A DNA stretch of 64,000 nt from NCBI RefSeq assembly GCF_023715505.1, contig NZ_JAMBOH010000013.1, forward strand, positions 62,001 to 126,000, written 5' to 3'. Under the pieces are notes generated by a model that saw only the letters and a list, made by a program, of their open reading frames with translations, was not told the origin of the DNA and made no database searches. This stretch comes from Neobacillus cucumis (lineage in GTDB: Bacteria; Bacillota; Bacilli; Bacillales_B; DSM-18226). Positions 1 to 9,266 of this stretch are shown piece by piece. Every line of letters starts with the position of its first letter. Positions within the stretch are counted from its first letter, which is position 1. A program made the position numbers and the translations under genes.

Positions 1-622
1 GGTAACCACTGATAAGAATGAGTACAGCAACAATGATACTGGCAATCGGGTCGGCAATCCCCCAGCCTAGAAACATGATCAGTAAGGCGGCAGCAATCGC
101 TCCTACCGAACCAAGCATATCACCTAGTACGTGAAGGAAAGCGCTTCTGACATTCAGGTTTTCTTCCTTGTCACCCTTCATCAAAATCCAAGCTGTAATG
201 ATATTGACTAATAATCCGGTCACAGAAATCATTAGCATCCCGGTACTCTGGACTTCCGGCGGATTGAAAAAGCGTTGAAAGGCCTCAAAAAAGATATAAA
301 TAGAGATAATCACAAGCGTTAAACCATTTAAGGCGGCGGCAATAATTTCAAACCTCTTATAGCCGTAGGTTTTTTCCTGTGAGACGTTTTTCTCCCCAAG
401 CTTTAAAGCGTAAAAGCTTAATCCAAGTGCAGCTGCATCACTCAGCATATGGCCTGCATCCGACAATAGTGCAAGGCTGTTTGTAACAATACCGCCGATC
501 ACTTCTACTATCATAAAGGCAGCTATTAATAGGAAAGAACTTAATAGTGCCTTTTTATTACTTGTATGTGAATGTCCATGTGAGTGGCCGTGTGAGTGGC
601 CATGATGGTGATGATGACCCAT
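1..622 (-). CDS. czcD: CzcD-type cation diffusion facilitator, 3' end outside the window
   Basis: Proton-coupled exporter of Zn2+/Cd2+/Co2+ in the cytoplasmic membrane. The first 207 codons are visible. The protein opens with a His-rich tail (MGHHHHHGHSHGHSHGHSH), a cytosolic metal-binding stretch typical of CDF proteins. The TM2 motif LLSDAGHMLSDA and the TM5 motif HVLGDMLGSVGA carry the Asp/His pairs of the family transport site. The ATG at 622 follows a strong GGGGGGAT ribosome binding site. It is the last visible gene of a minus-strand run cadC-cadA-czcD, with 97 bp between it and the cadA stop, so it is probably co-regulated by the ArsR-type repressor. The C-terminal domain is cut off by the window edge. 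The family is clear; the exact metal is inferred. Confidence 0.92.
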   Translation of the reverse strand, partial: MGHHHHHGHSHGHSHGHSHTSNKKALLSSFLLIAAFMIVEVIGGIVTNSLALLSDAGHMLSDAAALGLSFYALKLGEKNVSQEKTYGYKRFEIIAAALNGLTLVIISIYIFFEAFQRFFNPPEVQSTGMLMISVTGLLVNIITAWILMKGDKEENLNVRSAFLHVLGDMLGSVGAIAAALLIMFLGWGIADPIASIIVAVLILISGY

Positions 623-719
623 GTAGATCCCCCCAGAGCTCTTAAAAGTTAAGTTGCTCTTTTCTCTTTCTAAAACGAAAATATTCCGATTACGGCTAGT
701 CTTTTCTAATCTTTATTTT

Positions 720-2801
720 TCAATTCATCATTTCTTTATCTTTAACTCTTAATAATCGTAACCCGTTTAGGGTCACAAGCAATGTGACACCCATATCCGC
801 AAAAATGGCGATCCACAAGGTCAGCCAGCCTGGAACGACTAAGAGGAGAGCAAGTAATTTGAAAACAATCGATAAAGTAATATTCTGCTTAATAATTTGC
901 AGTGTTTTCCTGCTTAACTTAATGGTGAACGGGAGTTTCTTTAAATCGTCGTTCATCAAAGCAATGTCGGCAGTCTCAAGGGCTGTGTCGGTCCCTGCCC
1001 CGCCCATCGCAATTCCAACGGTAGCAGCAGCCAGTGCCGGCGCATCGTTCACGCCGTCACCAACCATAGCAACCCTTCCGTACTGAGCTTTTAATTTTTT
1101 TATAAACGTTAATTTATCTTCCGGAAGCAGCTCTGATTCTACTTGATGAACTCCCGTCTCACGGCCAATCGCTTCAGCGGTGATATGGTTATCTCCTGTA
1201 AGCAATATGGTTTGCTTAATGCCTAACTGCTGGAGTCGTTCAATCACGAGTCGGCTGCTATCGCGAACCTCATCGGCAACCGCAATCAACCCAAGGATCT
1301 CTTGACCATTTCCGGCAATCATAACGGTCTTGCCTTGTTCTTGCAGGTACGAAACCTTTTCTAACACAGCTTCAGGCACTTTCTCAAATAACTTCACGTT
1401 GCCAACACGATATTCCGTCCCATCTACAACCCCTTTTATTCCTTTCCCTGTAATCGACAAGAAATCCTCCACCACATAGTTCTGATGAAGATGCGCTGCT
1501 TTTTTTATTACGGCAGAAGCAAGTGGGTGCTGCGATTTACTTTCAAGCGCCGCAACCACTCCTAGGAGGTTTTCATCATATGTGAAGTTCACGAAATCCG
1601 TCACTATTGGAACCCCTTTGGTTAGTGTTCCGGTTTTATCAAACGCAATAGCCTTCAATGCTCCTGCTTCTTCTAAAAAACTTCCACCTTTAATGAGCAC
1701 TCCATTCCGCGCTCCGTTGCCAATCGCGGTAACAATGGAAACAGGTGTGGAAATGACTAATGCACAAGGACAGCCAACCACTAAAACCGCGAGCCCTTGA
1801 TAGATCCATTCCTGCCAGTCTGCACCAAAGAACAGGGGAGGCACAACGGCTACAAGCACGGCGACAAGGATAATAACTGGCGTATAATACTTGGCAAAGC
1901 GGTCAACAAACTGTTGTGACGGGGCTTTTTCTGCCTGTGCTTCTTCAACTAAATGAATGATTTTCGCAATCGTTGTGTCATCCACCAGTTTCGTTACTCT
2001 TATTTTTAAAAAGCCTGCTTCATTGAGGGTACCGGCAAATACCTCATCCTCAACGCCTCTTTCAACCGGAACTGATTCACCTGTGATCGCAGCTTGATTG
2101 ATCGTGGATGTTCCCTCTATAATTACCCCATCCATCGCTATCATTTGGCCGGGTTTCACCAGCATGGTGTCACCAATTTGGATATCTTCCGCTTTTAAAA
2201 GAAGTTCTTTTCCGTTGCGGACGACAAGTGCTTCTGTCGGAGCATGTTCCATCAGTGCGCGAATCGAATTTCTGGCTTTATCCATGGAATAGCCCTCGAG
2301 GACCTCGCTAATCGCGAAAAGGATGACAACGACTGCCCCTTCTCTCCATTCACCAATAATGGCGGCACCAATGATGGCAATCGTCATGAGTGTTTTCATG
2401 TCAAAATCAAAGCGGAAAAGGTTTGTTAAGCCGGTTTTAAACAGTGGATATCCACCTATTAAAATAGCGGCGGCAAACAGGATATTTTCAGAAAAAATAT
2501 AGCCTGCGAGCAGGAATAATAGTGATAATCCTAAAAGAAAGTAGCGTTTCCAAAACGGTTCTCTTGGGATAACAGCTTGCTTTTCTTTTTCAGGGACAAG
2601 TGTTAATTTTTCAAAAGCACCTGCTTTATGCAGTTCTTCAAGGCTTGTGTTTCCATAGACTGTGAGCTTGGAAGCTCCGAAATTAACTTTAGCATCAACA
2701 ACACCATCCAGGTGCTGTACGTTCTTTTCGAACTTGGCGGCGCAGCTTGTTCAGGAAAATCCTTGAACACGATAGACTTGTTTCTCAGTCGCTTCACTCA
2801 C
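720..2801 (-). CDS. cadA: CadA-type Cd2+/Zn2+ P1B-ATPase with in-frame TGA at the first Cys of the HMA CxxC motif
   Basis: Heavy-metal exporting P-type ATPase. From the GTG at 2801 the frame runs 693 codons to 720 with a single interruption, TGA at 2753-2751. The residues before it are YRVQGFS and after it [12 protein letters not shown], so TGA stands where related CadA proteins have the first Cys of the GFxCxxC metal-binding motif. Everything else looks intact: HMA fold, TM pairs, TGES phosphatase motif, CPC in TM6, DKTGTLT phosphorylation site, the HP dipeptide in SQHPLAS, and GDGVND. The start overlaps the end of cadC by 8 bp. Without readthrough, translation could only restart at the ATG at 2399, which has no visible ribosome binding site, giving a 559-residue protein lacking the HMA domain and first membrane pair. 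The options are selenocysteine insertion, a nonsense mutation, or a sequencing error. Confidence 0.88.
2714..2746 (-). other. possible SECIS-like hairpin just after the cadA TGA
   Basis: Starting 4 nt after the TGA, the mRNA can fold as an outer stem GCUG/CAGC and an inner stem GUUC/GAAC closing a GAAAA loop. The loop lies about 22-26 nt after the UGA. Bacterial SECIS elements are hairpins directly downstream of the UGA with a small apical loop containing G, so the position fits. The stems are short and separated by a lopsided 9/3-nt internal loop, and the inner stem is also dictated by codons for a conserved KFEKN segment. This is a hand-drawn fold and weak evidence on its own. Confidence 0.25.
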
Positions 2802-3162
2802 GGCCGGCCACCTCCTTCTGATGTGCAAAAGCAATATGGATTAATTGTTTGACGTGATCATCATCAAGGGAATAATAGACAAGCTTTCCTTCTTTACGGT
2901 ATTTCGCAAGGCCGAGGCCTTTTAGGTGACGCAAATGGTGCGAAGCTGTTGCGGTGGTCGCGCCGACAATATGGGCAACATCACAAACACATAGCTCTTC
3001 TTCAAGCGTAAGGGCATAGGCAATTTTTAAACGGGTTTCATCTGATAGGGCTTTAAAAAGCTTGGTTACATCGAAGATATTTCCGTTCGTGATCTGCTGT
3101 TTGACTCGGGTGGTTTTCTCGCTATCGACACAGGTAACTTCGCAAATATCCTGTTCTTTCAT
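2794..3162 (-). CDS. cadC: ArsR/SmtB-family metal-sensing repressor (CadC/CzrA type)
   Basis: Winged-helix repressor of 122 residues that releases DNA when it binds Cd/Pb/Zn-type metals. The ELCVCDV sequence before the recognition helix is the alpha-3 Cys-x-Cys metal site, and two N-terminal Cys (residues 7 and 11) fit the CadC alpha-3N site, which CzrA lacks. The HTH is ATTATASHHLRHLKGLGL, followed by the beta-wing YRKEGKLVYYSLDD. The C-terminal H-x10-H region (DDDHVKQLIHIAFAHQ) resembles the alpha-5 site of this family. It is the first gene of the cadC-cadA-czcD run and overlaps the cadA start by 8 bp, indicating translational coupling. Two operator-like inverted repeats lie just upstream. 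Confidence 0.9.
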   Translation of the reverse strand: MKEQDICEVTCVDSEKTTRVKQQITNGNIFDVTKLFKALSDETRLKIAYALTLEEELCVCDVAHIVGATTATASHHLRHLKGLGLAKYRKEGKLVYYSLDDDHVKQLIHIAFAHQKEVAGRE

Positions 3163-3179
3163 TTCTAGTCACCTTCTTC

Positions 3180-3232
3180 ATTCAAATGATCGTTTGATTA
3201 TATGATATTCAAATGAGTGTTTGAATGTCAAT
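3180..3232 (-). promoter_or_regulatory. cadC promoter with two overlapping ArsR-type operators
   Basis: Two related imperfect palindromes, ATTCAAATGATCGTTTGATT (3180-3199) and ATTCAAATGAGTGTTTGAAT (3207-3226), are 27 bp apart centre to centre. They match the ATTCAAA-n-TTTGAAT style of CadC/CzrA operators. On the minus strand a TTGACA -35 box (3232-3227) and a TATCAT-like -10 box sit with the upstream palindrome between them, so repressor binding should block polymerase. Confidence 0.7.
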
Positions 3233-3318
3233 AAAATTGTGTACTAATATTGGGGATATTAATAAATTGTTTAGTTGGTTATTCATTTGAATAAGAACTT
3301 TTTATTTTAAGTCTTTGC

Positions 3319-4484
3319 CCTGTCCGAACCTTAGGCTTCTTCGGACTAGCTTCTTGAATTATTGAGCTGTCCTGTCCGAAACTGGGGCTTCTTCGGACAA
3401 GCTTCCTGAATTTTTGACTTCTCCTGTCCGAACCTCGGGCTTCTTCGGACTCGTTTCTTGAATTTTTGACTTGTCCTGTCCGAAACTGGGGCTTCTTCGG
3501 ACTTGCTTCTTGAATTTTTGACTTGTCCTGTCCGAAACTGGGGCTTCTTCGGACTCGCTTCCTGAATTTTTGACTTGTCCTGTCCGAACCTCCGCCTACT
3601 TCTGACTTGTCTCCTGAATTTTTGAGCTGTCCTGTCCGAAGCTGAGTCTACTTCAGACTCGCTTCTTGAATTTTTGACTTGACCTGTCCGAACCTTGGGC
3701 TTCTTCGGACTTGCTTCTTGAATTTTTGAGCCACCTTGTCCGAAGCTGAGGCTACTTCAGACTCGCTTCCTATATTTTTCACCTGTCCTGTCCGAACCTC
3801 CGCCCACTTCTGACTTGTCTCCTGAATTTTTGAGCTGTCCTGTCCGAACCTTGGGCTTCTTCGGACTCGTTTCTTGAATTTTTGACTTGTCCTGTCCGAA
3901 CCTCGGGCTTCTTCGGACTCGCTTCCTGAATTTTTGTCTTGTCCTGTCCGAACCTCCGCCCACTTCTGACTTGTCTCCTGAATTTTTGAGCTGTCCTGTC
4001 CGAAGCTGAGGCTACTTCAGACTCGCTTCTTGAATTTTTGATTTGTCCTGTCCGAACATTGGACTTCTTCGGACTCGCTTCCTGAATTTTTGTCTTGTCC
4101 TGTCCGAACCTCGGGCTTCTTCGGACTCGCTTCCTGAATTTTTGACTTGTCCTGTCCGAACCTTGGGCTTCTTCGGACTCGCTTCTTGAATTTTTGACTT
4201 GTCCTGTCCGAACCTTGGGCTTCTTCGGACTCGCTTCCTGAATTTTTGACTTGTCCTGTCCGAACCTTTGGCTTCTTCGGACTCGTTTCTTGAATTTTTG
4301 ACTTGTCCTGTCCGAACCTCCGCCCACTTCTGACTTGTCTCCTGAATTTTTGAGCTGTCCTGTCCGAAGCTGAGGCTACTTCAGACTCGCTTCCTATATT
4401 TTTCACCTGTCCTGTCCGAACCTCTGCCCACTTCAGACTCGACTCCTGAATTTTTGACTTGTCCTGTCCGAACTTTAGGAGAAT
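3319..4484. repeat. tandem array of 23 units of 52 bp with an internal inverted repeat
   Basis: The word TGTCCGAA recurs at 3321, 3373, 3425 and every 52 bp to 4465, giving 23 units with no insertion or deletion. Most units carry GTCCGAA, a spacer of about 10 nt, then TTCGGAC, so each can form a 7-bp hairpin. Variants are CCTCCGCC...TTCTGAC and GCTGAGGC...TTCAGAC, which weaken the stem and often occur as neighbours. A block including the rare CCTATATTTTTCACC junction recurs 624 bp (12 units) apart, evidence of segmental duplication. The unit is not a multiple of three and there is no ribosome binding site, so the Arg/Lys/Ser-rich reading frames across it are not taken as genes. The array fills the gap between cadC and the ykoT-like gene. 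Confidence 0.95.
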
Positions 4485-4509
4485 GACAATTACATGTACC
4501 CTTTAAACA

Positions 4510-4535
4510 CAAAAAAAAGAACCCAATGGGTCCTT
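4510..4535 (-). terminator. rho-independent terminator of the ykoS/ykoT-like genes
   Basis: On the minus strand a GGACCC/GGGTTC hairpin is followed by eight T, just after the glycosyltransferase stop. Confidence 0.7.
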
Positions 4536-4539
4536 TTGA

Positions 4540-5532
4540 TTATTTAAAAACAGGCTCTCGTAGTTTTTCCTTAACCTTAGATGTGAAACGGTCCACTTCG
4601 ATCGCATACCTTGGACGGCGTTTCACTTCACGATAAATTTTACCAATATACTCCCCAATTATTCCGATTCCCATTAACTGCAGCCCGCCAACAAACCAGA
4701 TTGAAATCACTAACGATGTCCAGCCAGACTCTGTATGCCCCAAGAGTTCTTGAACAATCGCGTAGCCGCCAACCAAGGCACTAACGATTACAGCGAGAAA
4801 ACCTAAAAAGGTAACAAAGCGAATCGGCGCTACACTGAAGGACGTCATTCCATCAAAGGCGAAGGCGAGCATCTTTTTCAACGGGTATTTTGATTCCCCA
4901 GCCAGCCTTTCTTTTCGATCATAATAGACTTTTGCTGAGGTAAATCCCACTAAGGGAACCAGACCGCGCAAAAACAAATTGGTCTCCTTATATTTCAATA
5001 GTTCATCCAATGCCCGTTTACTCATCAGCCGGAAGTCGGCATGGTTGGGAATCAGTTTAATTCCTATCCGCTCCATGAAGCGATAAAAAAACAGTGCTGT
5101 GTTCCGCTTAAAGAAGGTATCTGTCTCGCGGCTATCCCTCACGCCGTATACAATATCGATCCCTTCCCAGTATTTCTCAACAAAGGTTTCAATCACATTG
5201 ATATCATCCTGAAGGTCGGCGTCGATTGAAATTACGCAATCAGAGTATTGATTGGCAGTTTCGAGACCGGCAATGAGTGCGTTCTGATGACCAACATTGC
5301 CGGCTAACTTCAGCCCGGTAACAAAGCTATTTTTCTCGCACGCGCTCTCAATTATATTCCAGGTTTGATCCTTACTGCCATCATCAACAAATAATAGTTT
5401 ACTATTTTTTGAAACAAGCGAATCCTCGACTAAATGATTCATTACCTTAGTCAATTGCAACATGGTTTCATTTAATACCGCTTCTTCGTTATAGCATGGA
5501 ACCACAATCGTTAAGATCGGTTTATTCTTCAT
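4540..5532 (-). CDS. ykoT: polyprenyl-phosphate glycosyltransferase, GT2 family (YkoT/CsbB-like)
   Basis: Membrane-bound family 2 glycosyltransferase of 330 residues that is expected to load a sugar from a nucleotide donor onto undecaprenyl phosphate. The GT-A domain starts ILTIVVPCYNEEAVL, with the donor/metal site at SIDADLQDD and the LVDDGSKDQTW-type loop near residue 50. Two hydrophobic helices follow at about 235-260 and 270-300, as in CsbB, YkcC and DPMS-like enzymes. It starts 15 bp after the stop of the large membrane protein upstream, with AAGGAGGG before its ATG. The gene pair matches the ykoS-ykoT arrangement of B. subtilis, where a GT2 enzyme works with a polytopic partner that transfers the lipid-linked sugar outside. 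The sugar and acceptor are unknown. Confidence 0.8.
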   Translation of the reverse strand: MKNKPILTIVVPCYNEEAVLNETMLQLTKVMNHLVEDSLVSKNSKLLFVDDGSKDQTWNIIESACEKNSFVTGLKLAGNVGHQNALIAGLETANQYSDCVISIDADLQDDINVIETFVEKYWEGIDIVYGVRDSRETDTFFKRNTALFFYRFMERIGIKLIPNHADFRLMSKRALDELLKYKETNLFLRGLVPLVGFTSAKVYYDRKERLAGESKYPLKKMLAFAFDGMTSFSVAPIRFVTFLGFLAVIVSALVGGYAIVQELLGHTESGWTSLVISIWFVGGLQLMGIGIIGEYIGKIYREVKRRPRYAIEVDRFTSKVKEKLREPVFK

Positions 5533-5547
5533 CTGAAATTTCCCTCC

Positions 5548-7245
5548 TTACATAACTTGATAAAGGTAAATTTTCCAGGCTGAATCTTTTTGATTGAAGG
5601 TCTTTTTCAGTTCTAGATGATTTTCTTTGGCATTTAAAATGGGCACGGCCGAAAAGATGTATCTTCCGCCCATTTGTTTAAAAACGTTGGTATTCAGCTG
5701 CAAATGATGTATTTTCACTTTCGAATCTTTTTTAAATTCATAGTGTTTCCCCAGTTCAGCGACAAATAGATAACACCTTCCGCCCCACTGGTCAAAGTAT
5801 TTCTTTAATGTCGGGCTTTTGTCCAATTCTCCTGCAATAATTCTTCTAAACTCATGTTTGTAGGTTAACGGATAAAAATTATTGTACGTATCCAATGTAT
5901 AAAAGCCATTATACTGGGCGATGGCCGGATGAATTCCGATACTTGCGACCCGGTAACTGCTCTTCGGTTTGCCAATATAATCAGCGATTTCTTTAAACTG
6001 CTCAGTCGCATAAAACTGTTTAACAGATGGCTTCCCGGCGACACGATAGACAATTTCATCGTTTGCACAGAACAAGACAATTAATTGAGCAATTAGACAT
6101 ATTTTTACGAATGTTTTCCAACCATTTCCTTTTTTCCACAAAATAAACGCCCCGACCGCAAACATCAGATAGATGACGAGCGGCCTTAAGAAATGGAACC
6201 GGGCAAAATTAAAGGTATTTAATAAAGAGAACTTCTCTTTAAGCGGCTGCCACCCTTTGTAAAACCAAAAGGCATACCAGGTAGAGAGCAGAATATTAAA
6301 AATAAATAGGTATACAAATCGTTTGTCTGTCTCGTTAGGTTCCTTCTTTTTCCAAAGTAAACCGATAACAATGAAGGAAAGCGGTACAATCACCAAGGTA
6401 TGAAGCGTTAATACATGGGTATGGCCAAGAAAATAATTCTTACTTATGAGTCGGATAGTATGCCAAAAACCCAGCGTCGAACTGACAAACTCATTTCGGC
6501 TCGTTGGCGCATCCGGAAATACTAATGATGCCACCAGACGGTATTCAATTAATAAGTAAATAGCCGTCATTAATACAATACTGCTAAAGAACACTCCGTT
6601 GAGTTTCCGCTTGACGAGCAGGTCTCTCAACCATAGTAGTCCCATCATAAATAAAAAGAAGAAAAATCCTAACACAAAGCTGGAATAGAGCGGCAGCAGA
6701 ATCAGTGTCAGCCATTCTTTCCACGAATAGCGTCCTTCCCGGATGTTCATAAATGCCCACAGAGCAAGCGGCATTCCCAGTGTACTCAACATCCCTGACG
6801 GCCAGAAGGGAGTTAAGGCAAACGCAAGCGATACCCAAACACGGATTGGACGGGCCTCATCTGTTTTGACAAAATGTCGTTTTAGCAAAAGATACATTCC
6901 GAGAAAGGCAAACAGTCTTGTAATGATTTGACTTAGCGCGTAGGCGGGCATCGATGGAAAAAGGTGATGGAGCCACTGTATCCCGCTAAACTCCGTCCCA
7001 AATGCATTTCGCGGCAGGCCGTTGATGACTTGCGGAATGACGGAATGAATACCGCCGAATAATTGGCCGCTATTCTTTAATACTTTGTACCAAGCGATAT
7101 TCGAGTCCAAATTATCATGGACCCTAATATGGGCATTTTCCCCCAAGATAAATAGGGGGGACACATATACCATGATGAGAAAGATGGCCAACATGATAGA
7201 TTTGTTTTCTGAACCTAGTTTTATTTTTCTACAAAGCTTGTTCAT
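5548..7245 (-). CDS. ykoS: large polytopic membrane protein, YkoS-like (DUF6044 type)
   Basis: A 565-residue protein with about eleven hydrophobic segments in the first 400 residues and a soluble C-terminal part of about 150 residues. The layout (acidic residues in the first outer loop, GENAHIRVHDNLDSN, then many TM helices) is that of GT-C-like proteins such as YfhO and YkoS, which are thought to move lipid-linked sugars onto cell-surface polymers. It is directly upstream of the GT2 gene and probably supplies the outer-face transferase for the sugar that enzyme loads. The ATG at 7245 lies 15 nt from the nearest GGAGG, an unusually long spacing, so the exact start is uncertain. Function is inferred from context. 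Confidence 0.72.
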   Translation of the reverse strand: MNKLCRKIKLGSENKSIMLAIFLIMVYVSPLFILGENAHIRVHDNLDSNIAWYKVLKNSGQLFGGIHSVIPQVINGLPRNAFGTEFSGIQWLHHLFPSMPAYALSQIITRLFAFLGMYLLLKRHFVKTDEARPIRVWVSLAFALTPFWPSGMLSTLGMPLALWAFMNIREGRYSWKEWLTLILLPLYSSFVLGFFFFLFMMGLLWLRDLLVKRKLNGVFFSSIVLMTAIYLLIEYRLVASLVFPDAPTSRNEFVSSTLGFWHTIRLISKNYFLGHTHVLTLHTLVIVPLSFIVIGLLWKKKEPNETDKRFVYLFIFNILLSTWYAFWFYKGWQPLKEKFSLLNTFNFARFHFLRPLVIYLMFAVGAFILWKKGNGWKTFVKICLIAQLIVLFCANDEIVYRVAGKPSVKQFYATEQFKEIADYIGKPKSSYRVASIGIHPAIAQYNGFYTLDTYNNFYPLTYKHEFRRIIAGELDKSPTLKKYFDQWGGRCYLFVAELGKHYEFKKDSKVKIHHLQLNTNVFKQMGGRYIFSAVPILNAKENHLELKKTFNQKDSAWKIYLYQVM

Positions 7246-7272
7246 GGCTAAAAGAACATTTCCTCCTTATGC

Positions 7273-7875
7273 CTATCTTTTTCTAAGCATATTGGTCTTT
7301 TTTAGGATCGTCCCTTCCACACTTTCATACACCCCAATGATTCTTGCTCGAAACTCTTTCATTCTCTCAAAATGAATAAATAAATAGTGAACACCAAAGG
7401 CAACGCTAACCCCAATTAACATTCCTGCAGTAACATCTAATGGATAATGGACGCCTGTCCACACACGGGACAAAGCAATTCCTGCTGCTAAAATCAACCA
7501 GATCCAGCCATCTCGTTTGATCCAGATCCATATGGCTGTTGCAATCACAAATGCAGCTGTCGCATGGTCACTTGGAAACGAAGCATTCCTCGCATGGGGA
7601 ATCAACCAGTTAACATGATGGGCCACAAAGGGACGGGCCCGATAATAAAAGTGACCGATCACCCCGTTGAGAGTAAGGGCGATACAGGCGGACAGGACCG
7701 CCTCCACGATCATTTTTCGGTTATTAGCTTTTGGATAAAACCAATAAAAAATAATGGCTATAAAAAAGAGATATTGCGCTTTTTCAGCTAAAAAAATCAT
7801 CAATGGATTTAAAAAGCGGTCACTTACCGCCAGATGATTAATGATTTGAAAAGCTGAGTAATCTAAATGAGACAT
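7273..7875 (-). CDS. PAP2-family undecaprenyl-pyrophosphate phosphatase (BcrC-like)
   Basis: Integral membrane phosphatase of 200 residues. All three PAP2 motifs are present: FYYRARPF, FPSDHATA, and SRVWTGVHYPLD with the catalytic His. Family members such as BcrC dephosphorylate undecaprenyl pyrophosphate on the outer face of the membrane to recycle the lipid carrier; others act on phosphatidylglycerol phosphate or other lipid phosphates. It follows a good ribosome binding site (AAGGAGG) and sits between two glycosyltransferase-type genes, which favours a role in carrier-lipid recycling for the neighbouring sugar-transfer system. The basic C-terminal tail (KKTNMLRKR) is cytoplasmic. Confidence 0.85.
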   Translation of the reverse strand: MSHLDYSAFQIINHLAVSDRFLNPLMIFLAEKAQYLFFIAIIFYWFYPKANNRKMIVEAVLSACIALTLNGVIGHFYYRARPFVAHHVNWLIPHARNASFPSDHATAAFVIATAIWIWIKRDGWIWLILAAGIALSRVWTGVHYPLDVTAGMLIGVSVAFGVHYLFIHFERMKEFRARIIGVYESVEGTILKKTNMLRKR

Positions 7876-7890
7876 CTTTATCCTCCTTCC

Positions 7891-9072
7891 TTATTGTGCA
7901 CCAGCACGTTGTAAAACGGCCGACGTACGGATGACTTCCGATGCTACACTTTGCGGCTGCTGGTACAATACATCTAGAATCGCTTCTACCACTGCTTCCT
8001 GGCCATCGAGCTCGATCCCTTTTTGGTAGGAATCGATGGCTTGTTCCCATTCTTTCATTTTTTTAGGATCGTGCAGCACCGTTAATAATTGCTGTTCGAT
8101 TGGTTGTTCCTGATCAATGACAAATACCAGCTTTTGTTCTTTTAAAAAGCGCATATTGACTTTTTCCTGGCCAGGGAGCATGGAATGAACAAAGGTAGGA
8201 AGCTTTTTGTGCAATGTTTCACTTACCGTTACACCGCCAGGCTTTGACATCACCGCATCCACTTCTTCATAAAGATCATTCATGGCCGACCTTGAAGTAA
8301 GATAAGGCAGTGGCTGAATATGTTCGAGATTCCAGGAAAGAATCTCTTCATACAATTTTTTATTTTTGCCGCATAACACAAGATAATCTAATTCACTTGA
8401 CTGTTTTAACTCATCCAGCAGCTTGCCTATCCCGCCTAAGCCGCTATTTCCACCGGCAATTAATATTTTAGGCCGGGCATGCTTAGGTTTATGAGCCTCG
8501 TCGTACCTTGTAATTTCTCCATGAACGGGAATGCCTGTTACCATCATCTGATGCTTTGGTATCTGAAATTTCTTGTACAGTGTTTCTTTTACCTGTTGGC
8601 TGGGAACAAAATGGGCATCAATCCCTGTTTTCCCCCAAACACTATTCACAAAAAAATCTGTATAGACATTGATTACCGGAATACCGCATTTCCCTTTCTT
8701 TTTTAAAATGCTAAGAAGTTGTGAAGGAAATCCGTGCGTGCAAACGAGTAAATCAGGCTTTTCTTCCAGCAGCAATTGTTCCATTTTTTTCAAAAACAAC
8801 GGCTGATACCATTTAAAGGTCTGTTTCTTAGCATCAGGCAAATAAAAGAAGCTTTTGTAGGCCCGATTATAGGTTTCAGGTGCATAGCGGATCCAATTTA
8901 GATAACCATTGGAGATCACTTTTTCTAGCGATTTATTGGTGTAGCTTAGTAGGTCTATTTTTTTAACTATAAGATTGTCATTATGATTTTTTAATACATC
9001 CATTAATGCCTCGGCAACCTGATGATGGCCTGAAGGCATTTGTAAGAGTGGTAAAAACAAGATTTTTTTCAT
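7891..9072 (-). CDS. ykoN: MGDG-synthase-like glycosyltransferase (GT28; YkoN/UgtP family)
   Basis: A family 28 glycosyltransferase of 393 residues. The N-terminal domain opens KKILFLPLLQMPSGHHQVA, the acceptor-side fold shared by monogalactosyl- and monoglucosyl-diacylglycerol synthases. The C-terminal half has the donor site (ILIAGGNSGLGG, then SKPGGVTVSE). It probably glycosylates diacylglycerol or a related membrane lipid at the inner leaflet. The start is placed at the fourth codon of the open frame (ATG at 9072) because AAGGAG lies 9 nt before it but directly touches the earlier ATG. It heads a same-strand run with the PAP2, YkoS-like and YkoT-like genes, comparable with the ykoN-ykoT region of B. 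subtilis. UgtP itself is the main alternative. Confidence 0.78.
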   Translation of the reverse strand: MKKILFLPLLQMPSGHHQVAEALMDVLKNHNDNLIVKKIDLLSYTNKSLEKVISNGYLNWIRYAPETYNRAYKSFFYLPDAKKQTFKWYQPLFLKKMEQLLLEEKPDLLVCTHGFPSQLLSILKKKGKCGIPVINVYTDFFVNSVWGKTGIDAHFVPSQQVKETLYKKFQIPKHQMMVTGIPVHGEITRYDEAHKPKHARPKILIAGGNSGLGGIGKLLDELKQSSELDYLVLCGKNKKLYEEILSWNLEHIQPLPYLTSRSAMNDLYEEVDAVMSKPGGVTVSETLHKKLPTFVHSMLPGQEKVNMRFLKEQKLVFVIDQEQPIEQQLLTVLHDPKKMKEWEQAIDSYQKGIELDGQEAVVEAILDVLYQQPQSVASEVIRTSAVLQRAGAQ

Positions 9073-9266
9073 TTTGTCCATCTCCTTACTTTACGTCCCA
9101 TTTACTGTACCACTCATTTTTGTAAAAGATGGGTTTTTAATAGATTTTTAATCAAGCCTTCAGTAATTTTTTAAGTAAAATGGCCCAGTTTTCAACTTGA
9201 ACTAGGCTCTCAACAGTTTTTTAAATTTTTTGTTCTGTTAAATTAAATTTAGGTGCTTTAAACTTG

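Noticed and set aside
2603..2797. Separate 64-residue gene ahead of cadA
   Set aside because: It is a shifted frame of the cadA N-terminus; the correct frame through the TGA gives a complete HMA domain.
3757..4406. Arg/Lys/Ser-rich open frames across the 52-bp array
   Set aside because: They arise because three 52-bp units make 52 codons. There is no ribosome binding site, and overlapping frames look alike.
3319..4484. CRISPR array
   Set aside because: The whole 52-bp unit repeats with no unique spacers, and there are no cas genes nearby.
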